From: Sulfurovum sp.
Lineage (GTDB): Bacteria > Campylobacterota > Campylobacteria > Campylobacterales > Sulfurovaceae
DNA length: 26,544 nt
NCBI GenBank assembly: GCA_015661795.1
Contig: DQVJ01000287.1
Location: forward strand, 1-26,544
Direction of reading: 5' to 3'
Below are positions 7,792 through 16,248 of the stretch, in pieces. Under the pieces are notes generated by a model. That model ran no database searches, was not told the origin of the DNA, and saw nothing but the letters and a program-made list of their open reading frames with translations. A program made the position numbers and the translations under genes. The first letter of the stretch is position 1, and every line of letters begins with the position of its first letter.

Positions 7792-9185
7792 TGACAGAAG
7801 GTATAATTACTGCTGCATATATTATTGCTAGTATTTTGTTTATTTTAGGTCTTGGCGGACTCAGCCGACAGGAAAGTGCACGTCGTGGAAATATCTATGC
7901 TATGCTGGGGATGTTTATTGCGATTTCTGCCACCATTCTTGGTAGTCAAGTTACTTCTTATGGTGTTATTTTTTCAGCAATGATTATTGGAATACTCGTA
8001 GGTATGTATGTAGCCAAGAAAATAGAAATGACAGGTATGCCTCAGCTTGTCGCTATGCTACATAGTTTTGTTGGCATGGCCGCTGTACTCATAGGCTTTT
8101 CAACATACCTTGATCCTTCTTCACATTTTTCAGGTGTAGAAAAAACCATTCATGACGTCGAAATATATCTTGGTATATTCATTGGTGCTGTCACCTTTAC
8201 AGGGTCCTTGGTCGCTTTTGGAAAATTACAAGGCATGCTTTCTGGTAAAGCTATCCTGCTACCTGCACGTCACTGGATGAATGCATTGATGCTTCTTGTA
8301 TCCATTTACTTACTTATCATTTTTATCAATGCACAAAGTTCTACAATGACTATATCTTCTTTACTATTTATGACATTTATAGCCCTACTCTTTGGAATAC
8401 ATATGGTCATATCCATTGGAGGAGCAGATATGCCTGTCGTGGTTTCTATGCTCAACAGTTATTCAGGATGGGCAGCAGCCGCAACTGGATTTATGCTCTC
8501 CAATGATCTTCTTATCATTACTGGTGCATTAGTAGGAAGTTCTGGTGCTATTCTTTCTTATATCATGTGTCGTGCAATGAACCGTAGTTTTATTTCAGTC
8601 ATTGCAGGCGGATTTGGAACTACAGTAAGTTCTAGTAGCAATAATAAAGAGGTAGAACACGGCGAAGCTCTATCTACAACAGTTGAAGAAACGGTACAAC
8701 TCTTACAAAATGCCAAAAAAGTAATCATTGTTCCAGGATATGGTATGGCAGTAGCAAGGGCACAACATATCGTATCTGATATTGTAAAAAAACTGCAACA
8801 TCAAGATATACCGGTTCTTTTTGCCATCCATCCAGTAGCTGGACGTTTACCTGGGCATATGAATGTACTTTTAGCTGAAGCAAAAGTACCTTATGACATT
8901 GTACTTGAAATGGATGAAATTAATGAAGATTTTTCTAAAACAGATATTGTTTTAGTCATTGGTGCCAACGATATCGTAAATCCAGGCGCATTGGATGACC
9001 CAACAAGCCCTATTGCAGGTATGCCTGTACTTGAGGTATGGGAGGCCAAACATGTCATAGTTATGAAACGTTCTATGGCTACAGGATACTCTGGTGTAGA
9101 TAATCCACTCTTTTATAAAGAGAATACACGCTTATTATTTGGGGATGCTAAAGAGAGTGTAGAAGCTATATTGTCACAATTATAA
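7791..9185 (+). CDS. pntB: NAD(P) transhydrogenase subunit beta
   Basis: This 464-residue subunit completes the proton-translocating transhydrogenase. Multiple membrane helices occupy about residues 1-270 (domain II, the proton channel). The NADP(H)-binding domain III follows, with VIIVPGYGMAVARAQ, HPVAGRLPGHMNVLLAE, GANDIVNPGA and KRSMATGYSGVDNPLFYKEN, all strongly conserved in PntB. The ATG at 7791 overlaps the pntA stop, giving coupled 1:1 translation. The gene ends 20 bases from the convergent stop of the Mo-operon tail. No strong terminator is visible in the gap, only a weak 6-bp GATTAT/ATAATC dyad that reaches into the neighbouring coding sequence. Confidence 0.96.
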   Translation: MTEGIITAAYIIASILFILGLGGLSRQESARRGNIYAMLGMFIAISATILGSQVTSYGVIFSAMIIGILVGMYVAKKIEMTGMPQLVAMLHSFVGMAAVLIGFSTYLDPSSHFSGVEKTIHDVEIYLGIFIGAVTFTGSLVAFGKLQGMLSGKAILLPARHWMNALMLLVSIYLLIIFINAQSSTMTISSLLFMTFIALLFGIHMVISIGGADMPVVVSMLNSYSGWAAAATGFMLSNDLLIITGALVGSSGAILSYIMCRAMNRSFISVIAGGFGTTVSSSSNNKEVEHGEALSTTVEETVQLLQNAKKVIIVPGYGMAVARAQHIVSDIVKKLQHQDIPVLFAIHPVAGRLPGHMNVLLAEAKVPYDIVLEMDEINEDFSKTDIVLVIGANDIVNPGALDDPTSPIAGMPVLEVWEAKHVIVMKRSMATGYSGVDNPLFYKENTRLLFGDAKESVEAILSQL

Positions 9186-9205
9186 AATGCCATATATTAC
9201 TTGGA

Positions 9206-9667
9206 TTATTCAAAATACTCTTGGATAATCTGAGGAAATATCTTCATGGTTTTTCTTGCCTTATCAATTTTAGGCTGAAAAATTTCAGCAGAACTTGGAT
9301 AATTTGATATAAACTCATTGTAAATAGCGATTTTATCTTCCATATGTACTTCAAGTGCATCAAGTACAGATTGCATATTTTCTTTACTGGTTGCATACTT
9401 CATCAACAATTCAAACATGCGTTTACGTGGATGAATCGCCATAGAGTCACCTGCAGCCAATGCGATATCTTTAATGTCCCAACGAGAGATATAGATACCA
9501 GAAACATAGGGTGCTATGAGCTTTGCATACAGTGCTTCTGTGTAGGAAGGATAGTCTTTTAAGTCCACTTCGTTCTCTGTAGCACATTGACCATCTCCAC
9601 CAAATTGAGCAAAGTTTTTATCATCGAAATTCTCAAATTCTTTTCTTAAATCACCCATATCACGCAT
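9206..9667 (-). CDS. Unrecognised 153-residue acidic helical protein, last gene of the Mo-enzyme operon
   Basis: I do not recognise this family. The protein has no signal peptide, membrane segment or Cys cluster (only Cys28). The first third is acidic (EFENFDDKN...GGDGQCATENEVDLKDYPSY). The rest looks all-helical, with HPRKRMFELLMKYATSKENMQSVLDALEVHMEDKIAIYNEF near the middle. The ATG at 9667 has an AGGAG site seven bases upstream and overlaps the previous gene by eight bases, so it is translationally coupled to the 159-residue protein. The position after the TorD-like chaperone and the Fe-S accessory protein suggests a cytoplasmic assembly or maturation role for the Mo enzyme, but that is inference. 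The overall size and helicity could also fit a chaperone-like fold. Confidence 0.7.
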   Translation of the reverse strand: MRDMGDLRKEFENFDDKNFAQFGGDGQCATENEVDLKDYPSYTEALYAKLIAPYVSGIYISRWDIKDIALAAGDSMAIHPRKRMFELLMKYATSKENMQSVLDALEVHMEDKIAIYNEFISNYPSSAEIFQPKIDKARKTMKIFPQIIQEYFE

Positions 9668-10139
9668 CTTTATCTCCTATCAATAGTGGAATATCATCAA
9701 TATCTATCTTCGTACCATACCAACGCGAAGCGAGAATCATCATTTTGGCTACAAACACTGTTTGATCATCTAAATATTTAGGTGTATCAAATAAAGCATG
9801 TGCATCATCTTTCAGGCAAAACCCATATACTTTACCTTCTCTTACTTCTATAAAATCAACACGACCTTCTTTTGTAGCACAACTATCAAGATTTTCACAA
9901 TAAGTAGTAGCCTGTTCAGAAAATTCACGTTCAATCATCATTTTATCTACTTTTGATTGCCCCACACTACGCATCGTAAATTCAAAATGTTCATCTGTGA
10001 TATTAAGTGCTATAGCCGTTGCATTTTGACCATTGTGTTTCATTATCCTATTAAAATAACGTCGCATATAACCTGTTTGAGCATTATAACCAAGTATGGT
10101 ACATAATTTTGTATCAGGTTTTATCTCGTGTGGTTGCAC
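9660..10139 (-). CDS. Unrecognised 159-residue protein, possible isolated AroE-type substrate-binding fold
   Basis: No family is recognised with certainty. By eye the order of segments resembles the N-terminal substrate-binding domain of shikimate dehydrogenase: KLCTILGYNAQ (a GNP-like strand), then YMRRYFNRIMKHNGQNATAIALNITDEHF (a helix followed by an alpha-beta unit), then MMIEREF and VDFIEVREGKVYGFCLKDD, comparable to the AVNTVVRE.GRLIGYNTDG segment. The catalytic SxS, TxPxK and NTDG residues are largely missing, and there is no NADP Rossmann domain. It would therefore be a non-enzymatic relative or a false resemblance. The start is GTG (10139-10137), with a strong GGAGG at 10149-10145 lying in the last codons of the preceding gene. 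It overlaps the next gene by eight bases. The operon position suggests a cytoplasmic accessory role. Confidence 0.7.
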   Translation of the reverse strand: MQPHEIKPDTKLCTILGYNAQTGYMRRYFNRIMKHNGQNATAIALNITDEHFEFTMRSVGQSKVDKMMIEREFSEQATTYCENLDSCATKEGRVDFIEVREGKVYGFCLKDDAHALFDTPKYLDDQTVFVAKMMILASRWYGTKIDIDDIPLLIGDKDA

Positions 10140-11267
10140 TTAACCCTCCTCTTTTTTATCTTCTAAAAAATCTTGCATATTTTTGGCATTATTATGTAAG
10201 AACATGGCTTCTTCCTCTTCTATCATACAACGGGGACAAATCTGTTCTCCACCTGTATACGTAAAATTATTACCACATTCATTACAACGTTTAATGTCAA
10301 ACTTTGCCAATGTTCTCTGCTTGGGTTCAAAAAATTCTTTGATCTCAAATCCTGCTTGCAATTGTATCGCATCAGGTTCACAGACATCATGACATAAACG
10401 ACACTTTACACAAAGCATTGCATCAAAATGAATCAGTGAAAACTTTCCATCACTACTAAGTGCCCCTGTAGGGCAAATACGGTAACAAATCTGGCAGTTT
10501 GTACAAGATTCATCTATAAACTTCTGAGAGACAAACCCTACATCCGCTTCATCTAAAACTTCAAACTGATCAGGGACACCTGCATGTTTAAGTGTTGTCA
10601 TAAGTAATTTGCGTTTATCCGGTAGATTTTTTTCTCGCATTTTCACAATCATCTCTCTATCAAGCGTAAAGATTTTAAGTGCATCTGCTTCAACCGCTTC
10701 ATCAAAACTCATCTTCTGTTTTACCATGCCTCTTAATGAAAGATTCCCTAAAAAAGAACGCCTAGAAGAAATTTCCTCATCGGAAACATCATTATTTTCT
10801 GTACTTACATTATCATAGGTATTTGTAATCAGTTGTTTCTGAGAAAAAGAGGAGAGAACAAAGTTTGCTTCTTCTATTCTTGATTCTATTTGTTCATACA
10901 ATATACTTGTTGCATCATAAGCACTCAAATCCAAAGTAATCTCTTCATCACTTGCAAGGGCTAAAGAGATAAGGTGTTCTACACTTAATACAGAAAGACA
11001 AGGTACATTAAACTTTGGACTAATCAATCTTATTTTAGAGTCTAAAAAAGAAAAGAAAAATTCGGTAAGCGAAAAATCAGAAAGAGAAAATGCCTCTGTA
11101 GGGCATGCACCCACACATGCAGCGGCTTCTACCCCTGTGTGGTTTGCAAAACTTGGCAAGTTATCCGTCAGTTGTATAGACTCAGGACAGGCATCTATAC
11201 ATTTTGTACAGTCTGAAAACCTACTTGCCGCCCTCACACAAGAAGAGATATCTAAATGTAATAACAT
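10140..11267 (-). CDS. Multi-cluster [4Fe-4S] ferredoxin-like accessory protein with internal twin-arginine motif
   Basis: This 375-residue protein carries several metal sites. The N-terminal part has Cys10, Cys20, Cys23, Cys27, Cys51 and Cys55 (DCTKCIDACPE and AACVGACPTEAF), at least one cluster. A classical 2[4Fe-4S] ferredoxin module sits at 255-296 (CTNCQICYRICP and CVKCRLCHDVCEP). A rubredoxin- or zinc-ribbon-like pair of CxxC motifs lies at 328-347 (CNECG...CPRC). Between them, SSRRSFLGNL (167-176) matches the Tat twin-arginine consensus but is internal and lacks a following hydrophobic core. There is no N-terminal signal, so the protein looks cytoplasmic. The start overlaps the TorD-like gene stop as TAATG. 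Likely roles are electron transfer or Fe-S/cofactor maturation for the Mo enzyme. It is not a standard PsrB-type subunit, because that one is encoded separately. Confidence 0.8.
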   Translation of the reverse strand: MLLHLDISSCVRAASRFSDCTKCIDACPESIQLTDNLPSFANHTGVEAAACVGACPTEAFSLSDFSLTEFFFSFLDSKIRLISPKFNVPCLSVLSVEHLISLALASDEEITLDLSAYDATSILYEQIESRIEEANFVLSSFSQKQLITNTYDNVSTENNDVSDEEISSRRSFLGNLSLRGMVKQKMSFDEAVEADALKIFTLDREMIVKMREKNLPDKRKLLMTTLKHAGVPDQFEVLDEADVGFVSQKFIDESCTNCQICYRICPTGALSSDGKFSLIHFDAMLCVKCRLCHDVCEPDAIQLQAGFEIKEFFEPKQRTLAKFDIKRCNECGNNFTYTGGEQICPRCMIEEEEAMFLHNNAKNMQDFLEDKKEEG

Positions 11268-11923
11268 TAATTTTCAACTGCCTCTGTTTGACAATACTCA
11301 TGTAATTTTGAAGTGACATATTCAAAATCAGAAAGTAAAAATTCTAAAGCAAGTTCAGACCCATCATGATACAAAGGCGTACGTGATTCACGTTTTACAT
11401 TAATCAGAAACATCGGTGCCCACTCCAAAAGGTGTTCTTTCATAAAAGCACGTTGTACTTGAAGCAGTTCGCAAATCCCTTCTGCATCCTCAGCTTCAAG
11501 TGCTTTTTTAAGTGCAGTACACAGCATATACATAAATTCTAACTCTACACCGATATGGTCAGCACTTACTACCCTTGCCTTCTCTAATTCAACACGAAAA
11601 TCCAGTTCATTATAGAGTGCAAGTACAGGGTTGTCTCCTCCACTTTCTATCATCTGATCATCTCTTGTATAAAAACTCTCATATGGTACCAAATGCATTA
11701 AAAAAAGATTTGTAAAATCTACATTGTAATACTGTTCTATCAAGACTTTATTTGAAAGTGTTTCACGTTTTTCCCAACTTTGATAGTTGGGAAAAAATGA
11801 AAATAAATCTTCATCACTTTCAATCTGCTCTAACAAAGCCTCATCTACTTCCACAAGCATGAGTCTTGATATGAGTGCATAAATAGCAATGCGATTTTCT
11901 ATCTCTTGTTTCATTTCATTCAT
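11267..11923 (-). CDS. TorD/DmsD-family molybdoenzyme chaperone
   Basis: This 218-residue cytoplasmic helical protein fits the TorD family, which binds Tat signal peptides and apo-molybdoenzymes until cofactor is inserted. Visible family features are an N-terminal helix RIAIYALISRLM, the segment PYESFYTRDD around residues 80-89, ADHIGVELEFMYMLC around 120-134, and the helix ending FMKEHLLEWAPMF around 164-176. The gene starts 33 bases after the catalytic subunit, which carries a Tat signal, and is coupled by TAATG to the following Fe-S protein. It is therefore very likely the dedicated chaperone of that subunit. Confidence 0.88.
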   Translation of the reverse strand: MNEMKQEIENRIAIYALISRLMLVEVDEALLEQIESDEDLFSFFPNYQSWEKRETLSNKVLIEQYYNVDFTNLFLMHLVPYESFYTRDDQMIESGGDNPVLALYNELDFRVELEKARVVSADHIGVELEFMYMLCTALKKALEAEDAEGICELLQVQRAFMKEHLLEWAPMFLINVKRESRTPLYHDGSELALEFLLSDFEYVTSKLHEYCQTEAVEN

Positions 11924-11956
11924 ATAATTTCCAATTTTTTATTGTCAAGATTACAT

Positions 11957-14900
11957 TTACCCCTTGATGTTTACTGCATAAGCTCTATCTGAAAGAGGAA
12001 CGGCTGGACGCTTAATGTGTTGAGGCCGTCTTAATGTATCTGTCTCATCAAGTGGACGTGTTAATGTATCTCTCCACGCTTGATATACTTTCATATTATT
12101 CTCATAATTCACATAAATATCACCAATCTTGTCATCATTCCCAGCAAGTTCGATAAACACTTTCTGGTGCCAAGCATGATTACCTGCGATAGGATCTGGA
12201 TGCGAAGGGGCTACAGCATTTTGCCATGAACCAGAAAGTCCATCCCACCAAATGTTGTCAAGATCTCTGTTATACTCTTTAAACTGCCATGAGTCTTTAT
12301 TCTCTTCCATTCCTTCTACAATGCCCTGCGTAGGTTTAAGTGTACCAATTTTACCATCCATAGTCATATCATACAGTGGGGCACCTAATCCCATTACACC
12401 TAGTTTATGCTCAAACCCAGGAATATCCACAGCATTTTTAAGTTTCCATCTACCTGCATGGTGTGAACAAGCAAGTACACCTGGCATAGTAGCCTCCGTT
12501 GGTACAGCCATTGCGATAAAGTAACCCGACTCAAGATCAGAGACCGTATCAGTAATCGTTACTTTAATCGCGTCACCTCTTTTAATACCAAGCTTCTTGG
12601 CATCTTCGGTATAAATCCACACTGGATTATGATTTTGTGAAATCTCCATCAGGTGTTTAGAATTTACTGAACGCGTATGAATATTGTATGGCAGTCTAAA
12701 GACCGTATTGAGTGCAAATTCATTGTCTTTTTGCATGAAGTCATGGTGTACCTGACTTACAACATGCGTCATCGTCACTCTATCTTCTTTATTCGTTGGG
12801 TAGATAGGTATCGCATACTCTGGCCATTTCCAATCTTTAAACCACTCACAGTAGAAGTCTAATTTTTTCGTCAAGGTATGGAACCCTTGTACCAGTTCAC
12901 CATCTACTTCTACCCCAATGGCTTTTTCCTTACCATGGGCATCTGTTGCCATAATCACGCCAAAATCGTCTTTTCTTACCTGAGATTCATCATACTCATG
13001 TCCATGAGAAATATATGTTGATCCTACTTTTTTAAGTGGTCTTTCCTGAGGTTTAAAGATATTATCTTCTTCTAACCATGTACCCCTGTCTCGCATCATT
13101 TCATAGTTAGGATACTTAGATTCTGGATAGGCTGCTTTTGCTGCACGTTTTAAGTTGGGAAGCTTATCAAAGGCTGCTTGATACCACTCAGGAATCGTTA
13201 CTGCTCTTGTTGGATCTTCTTTAGAAGCCCAATACTTTCTTACACCCAAACTTCCATCAGAATCGACATGATGTACCATGATATTTGCCCAGAATTCTAC
13301 TTCTTCCCAGACTTCACCAAGACCTGCCTTAATGTGTGCTTCAAGCGTAGCTCTTGTTGGATCTTTTGGTTTCCAACCCATTTTTTCTAGTGCTACACGA
13401 AGTGCAGGGTTACGGAATGACAACCATCTTTTTGGTTCAGTTGCCTCAGAGTGTTGGTCATGTCTTTCACCTGCAAGTCCTACAGGTAAAATGAAGTCAC
13501 AATACCAGTTAGTCTCTGACCATGTAGGAGAAAGGTTAAATGACATTTCTATTTTATCTTCACGCTTCAATGCCTCAATCCATCTAAAGCCATCTGGGTT
13601 AATCCAAACTGGGTTATACATACGAGGAATCCATACAGCTAATTTCTCAGGTACCTTAAGTCCCTTAGCGTTCCACTTATCTCTCCACTCATCATCAAGA
13701 AGCAAATGAGGCATAATATGTGACATCTCGTATGAAGAGAGTGGGTATTCAGGGGGCCATGCGATTTCATTCCAGACATCCACTTTGGGAGGTCTTGTTC
13801 CAGCTTGTGCAGCTGCATCTCCTTTACCATTCACCGAGATAACATGCCAATGGTGCATACCTACACCACCTTTATCTCCAGCCATCGCCCCACGAAGTAC
13901 AAATGGCAAGAATGCTGATCTTGCGATCATCCATCCACCTTTGTGACCAATTGGTCCTGCTCTCCAGATGTATGTTGCTACTCTAGCACCTGCATCGATA
14001 AACATATCATAAAGTTTCTCTACAATACGTTTTTCGATACGACATTCCTCAGCCACAAAGTCAAGTGTATAAGGTGAATACATTTCAGAAATCATCGTGA
14101 TAAAATCTTTATAAGAATTTCCTACTGGAATAGACTTTATATACTTTTTCTCAAGTAATACATTTAGGTACTCTCTGTCTTTCATGAGGTAATCCCAGTT
14201 TACCCAATTTTTTACAAAATTGTGGTTGACAAGATCTTCCCCATTTATACCTTTTTCATTGAGGATTCGATTTGCAAGGTAAAGATACAGAGCAGTCTCT
14301 GTTCCTGGCCAGCAAGGTACCCATAAGTCTGCCATACCTGCAGAATTAGAAAGTCTAGGATCCATAACCACCAGTTTTGCACCTTTTTTACGTGCCTCAG
14401 CAATACGTCCAGCTGCCTGTTGGAAATAGTGCCCAGCATCTGCTGCATGTGACGACTGTAAGAAAATAAGTTTTGCATTAGACCAATCTGGTGAATTTCT
14501 ATCATCATTCGCCCACTGGATAGTCCCTTGTCTCGCACCTGCAGAACAGATGTTAGTGTGAGAATCATAGCCATCAAGCCCCATAGAATGAGGTACACGG
14601 TGACCAAAACCATTTTCATTTGGACGACCTACATGATACATGATTGATTTTTTAGAAATCTCATCGCCCACTTTAAGCGTGTCGTGCATTTTTTTACCAA
14701 TTTTTGCCATGGCTTCATCCCAAGTGGTTCTCACCCACTTACCTTCACCTCTTTTCGAACCAGGCGCTCTCATAAGTGGGAAAGGGATTCTATCAGGATC
14801 ATACATTTGTGATTGAACTGCATATCCTTTTGCACAGTTTCGACCACGGCTTCCAGCATGCAAAGGGTTACCCATGTATTTACGAACTGCCAACTGACCA

Positions 14901-15286
14901 CCTGCTTTATAAGTAGAGAGATCAACCCATGCAGTCAAACCACAAGATGCTTCACAGTTCGAACAAGATGTCGGTACCAACATATATTCTATTGCTTTAA
15001 TCCCATCTGGATTCTCTTCACTGTGAATACCTTTTCTGGAAGTTCCACCACGTTTCCAATCATTACCCGATAATTCTGTAAAACTGTCCCACTCATCCAA
15101 CGGAGGATAAAAAGAAAGTGTTTTTGGTGTTGGAGTAAATTTACTTTCTGCCTCTGCTGGTGTTGAAGCAACTGTTTCAAAAATACCTGCTGCAAGTGTA
15201 GCACCTGCTACCGTATATGCTGAACCTTTAAGAAAGTTTCTTCTTCCTTCGATAAAGTTATTATTGTTTTTCATTGATTTTGTCAT
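11957..15286 (-). CDS. Tat-exported molybdopterin oxidoreductase catalytic subunit (DMSO-reductase superfamily, Psr/Phs/Ttr-like)
   Basis: This 1109-residue protein begins with a Tat signal, GRRNFLKG (14-21), a hydrophobic stretch and a likely cleavage after AEA (46), so it acts in the periplasm. Cys108, Cys111, Cys115 and Cys151, in the C-x2-C-x3-C-x35-C pattern, bind the FS0 [4Fe-4S] cluster, and Lys153 is the usual relay lysine. Cys247 in SHTNICSAGARQG sits where the Mo-ligating residue is expected, as in polysulfide, thiosulfate, tetrathionate and arsenate enzymes. Pterin-binding segments follow (KLVVMDPRLSNSA, WPGTETALYL, and a C-terminal beta domain from about 930). It is coded after its Fe-S and membrane subunits, with AAGGAGA overlapping the preceding stop. 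The substrate is not determinable: sulfur compounds are plausible for this lineage, but formate- or arsenate-type activity is not formally excluded. Confidence 0.9.
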   Translation of the reverse strand: MTKSMKNNNNFIEGRRNFLKGSAYTVAGATLAAGIFETVASTPAEAESKFTPTPKTLSFYPPLDEWDSFTELSGNDWKRGGTSRKGIHSEENPDGIKAIEYMLVPTSCSNCEASCGLTAWVDLSTYKAGGQLAVRKYMGNPLHAGSRGRNCAKGYAVQSQMYDPDRIPFPLMRAPGSKRGEGKWVRTTWDEAMAKIGKKMHDTLKVGDEISKKSIMYHVGRPNENGFGHRVPHSMGLDGYDSHTNICSAGARQGTIQWANDDRNSPDWSNAKLIFLQSSHAADAGHYFQQAAGRIAEARKKGAKLVVMDPRLSNSAGMADLWVPCWPGTETALYLYLANRILNEKGINGEDLVNHNFVKNWVNWDYLMKDREYLNVLLEKKYIKSIPVGNSYKDFITMISEMYSPYTLDFVAEECRIEKRIVEKLYDMFIDAGARVATYIWRAGPIGHKGGWMIARSAFLPFVLRGAMAGDKGGVGMHHWHVISVNGKGDAAAQAGTRPPKVDVWNEIAWPPEYPLSSYEMSHIMPHLLLDDEWRDKWNAKGLKVPEKLAVWIPRMYNPVWINPDGFRWIEALKREDKIEMSFNLSPTWSETNWYCDFILPVGLAGERHDQHSEATEPKRWLSFRNPALRVALEKMGWKPKDPTRATLEAHIKAGLGEVWEEVEFWANIMVHHVDSDGSLGVRKYWASKEDPTRAVTIPEWYQAAFDKLPNLKRAAKAAYPESKYPNYEMMRDRGTWLEEDNIFKPQERPLKKVGSTYISHGHEYDESQVRKDDFGVIMATDAHGKEKAIGVEVDGELVQGFHTLTKKLDFYCEWFKDWKWPEYAIPIYPTNKEDRVTMTHVVSQVHHDFMQKDNEFALNTVFRLPYNIHTRSVNSKHLMEISQNHNPVWIYTEDAKKLGIKRGDAIKVTITDTVSDLESGYFIAMAVPTEATMPGVLACSHHAGRWKLKNAVDIPGFEHKLGVMGLGAPLYDMTMDGKIGTLKPTQGIVEGMEENKDSWQFKEYNRDLDNIWWDGLSGSWQNAVAPSHPDPIAGNHAWHQKVFIELAGNDDKIGDIYVNYENNMKVYQAWRDTLTRPLDETDTLRRPQHIKRPAVPLSDRAYAVNIKG

Positions 15287-15296
15287 GATTGTCTCC

Positions 15297-16247
15297 TTAA
15301 CTTAACGGTAACATTTGTGGAATTTTGAGCCATACATCTTTTACCAAGAATAACCCTACCAATGCCAGAATAGCTGCAAATTTAAGTAATGTCTGATTGT
15401 CACTCTTCATATTACCCACAGCAATAAAGAATGGAATGATAAAACCAAGAACCATACCAAACCAAAATTCTATACTATATTTACCTCCCGCATGCACAAA
15501 TGCTAAAACAGCTTCTGCTTCTGATGATTTAAAAGAGAAAAAATATTCACTCATATACATTGTGAAAGAGAAAAAAGTTGAAATGGCCAAAATAAGCGCC
15601 AAATCTTTTCTAGCCTCTTGTGTCCACGAAGAAGATACAAAAGATAATGTCGCAGAACCAGCCAAAAGTGCTGCCCACATCATCTGCATGACTTCTGTTG
15701 GTGCTTGCCATAACTCCCTAGCAGATGACTGCGCCATAATAATTGCGGTATATGTAGTCACAGGAATAGCCAAAAAGACAACAAATGGAAATATTTTCTC
15801 ATATGTTGCTGAAATTTTTCTTCCAAAGGCTGTTAGTTTACATCCCTTATAAGGTATGCCTGGAAATTTATCTGCTATACCTATAAGCATCATTATCGAA
15901 ATAAGGACTAAAAATATTGAAGCTAGCCAAGCACCGACTGTAATAGACGAAGTCCAATGTGGATGTGTAAAGATATGAATCATCCTATACGGCTGATGTA
16001 AATCAATTAACGTAAACAGTAAGAAAATATTCAGTGCTAAAAATGCGATTACGGGCATCACCCATCTTAAATTTGGCATATCTTCTTTTTTATGTCTGAA
16101 CCATAAAAAGGCCGCCAAGAAGACCACCCCTGTACCGATACTCTTTGCCCACATATTTACAGTAATGATACTACCCCAAACAATCCCCTGAATAGGAACA
16201 TCAAGTGTTACAACTGCTTGTGTTGCATGAATTGTACTTTCTACCAT
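15297..16247 (-). CDS. NrfD/PsrC-family quinone-interacting membrane subunit
   Basis: This 316-residue protein has about eight hydrophobic helices (near 22-49, 62-82, 101-124, 152-171, 186-206, 217-236, 249-278 and 285-303). After the second helix, LIDLHQPYRMIHIFTHPHWTS corresponds to the DLGRPxRFxH...P.W.S segment of PsrC-type subunits, which lies at the quinone site. It anchors the periplasmic enzyme and exchanges electrons with menaquinone. The ATG lies one base after the stop of the ferredoxin subunit. Its ribosome-binding site GGAGGT is built into the last codons of that gene, so the two are tightly coupled. No heme-ligating cytochrome motif is seen. Confidence 0.9.
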   Translation of the reverse strand: MVESTIHATQAVVTLDVPIQGIVWGSIITVNMWAKSIGTGVVFLAAFLWFRHKKEDMPNLRWVMPVIAFLALNIFLLFTLIDLHQPYRMIHIFTHPHWTSSITVGAWLASIFLVLISIMMLIGIADKFPGIPYKGCKLTAFGRKISATYEKIFPFVVFLAIPVTTYTAIIMAQSSARELWQAPTEVMQMMWAALLAGSATLSFVSSSWTQEARKDLALILAISTFFSFTMYMSEYFFSFKSSEAEAVLAFVHAGGKYSIEFWFGMVLGFIIPFFIAVGNMKSDNQTLLKFAAILALVGLFLVKDVWLKIPQMLPLS

Positions 16248-16248
16248 T

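Noticed and set aside
13278..13709. 143-codon open frame on the + strand
   Set aside because: It lies antisense inside the molybdopterin subunit gene and shows no family features.
11957..15286. Naming the Mo subunit as PsrA, PhsA, TtrA, SoeA or formate dehydrogenase specifically
   Set aside because: Motifs place it in the superfamily with a Cys Mo ligand, but nothing visible decides the substrate. The Tat signal argues against a cytoplasmic SoeA-type enzyme.
15397..15852. 151-codon open frame on the + strand
   Set aside because: It is antisense to the NrfD-like gene, whose transmembrane pattern and operon context are clear.
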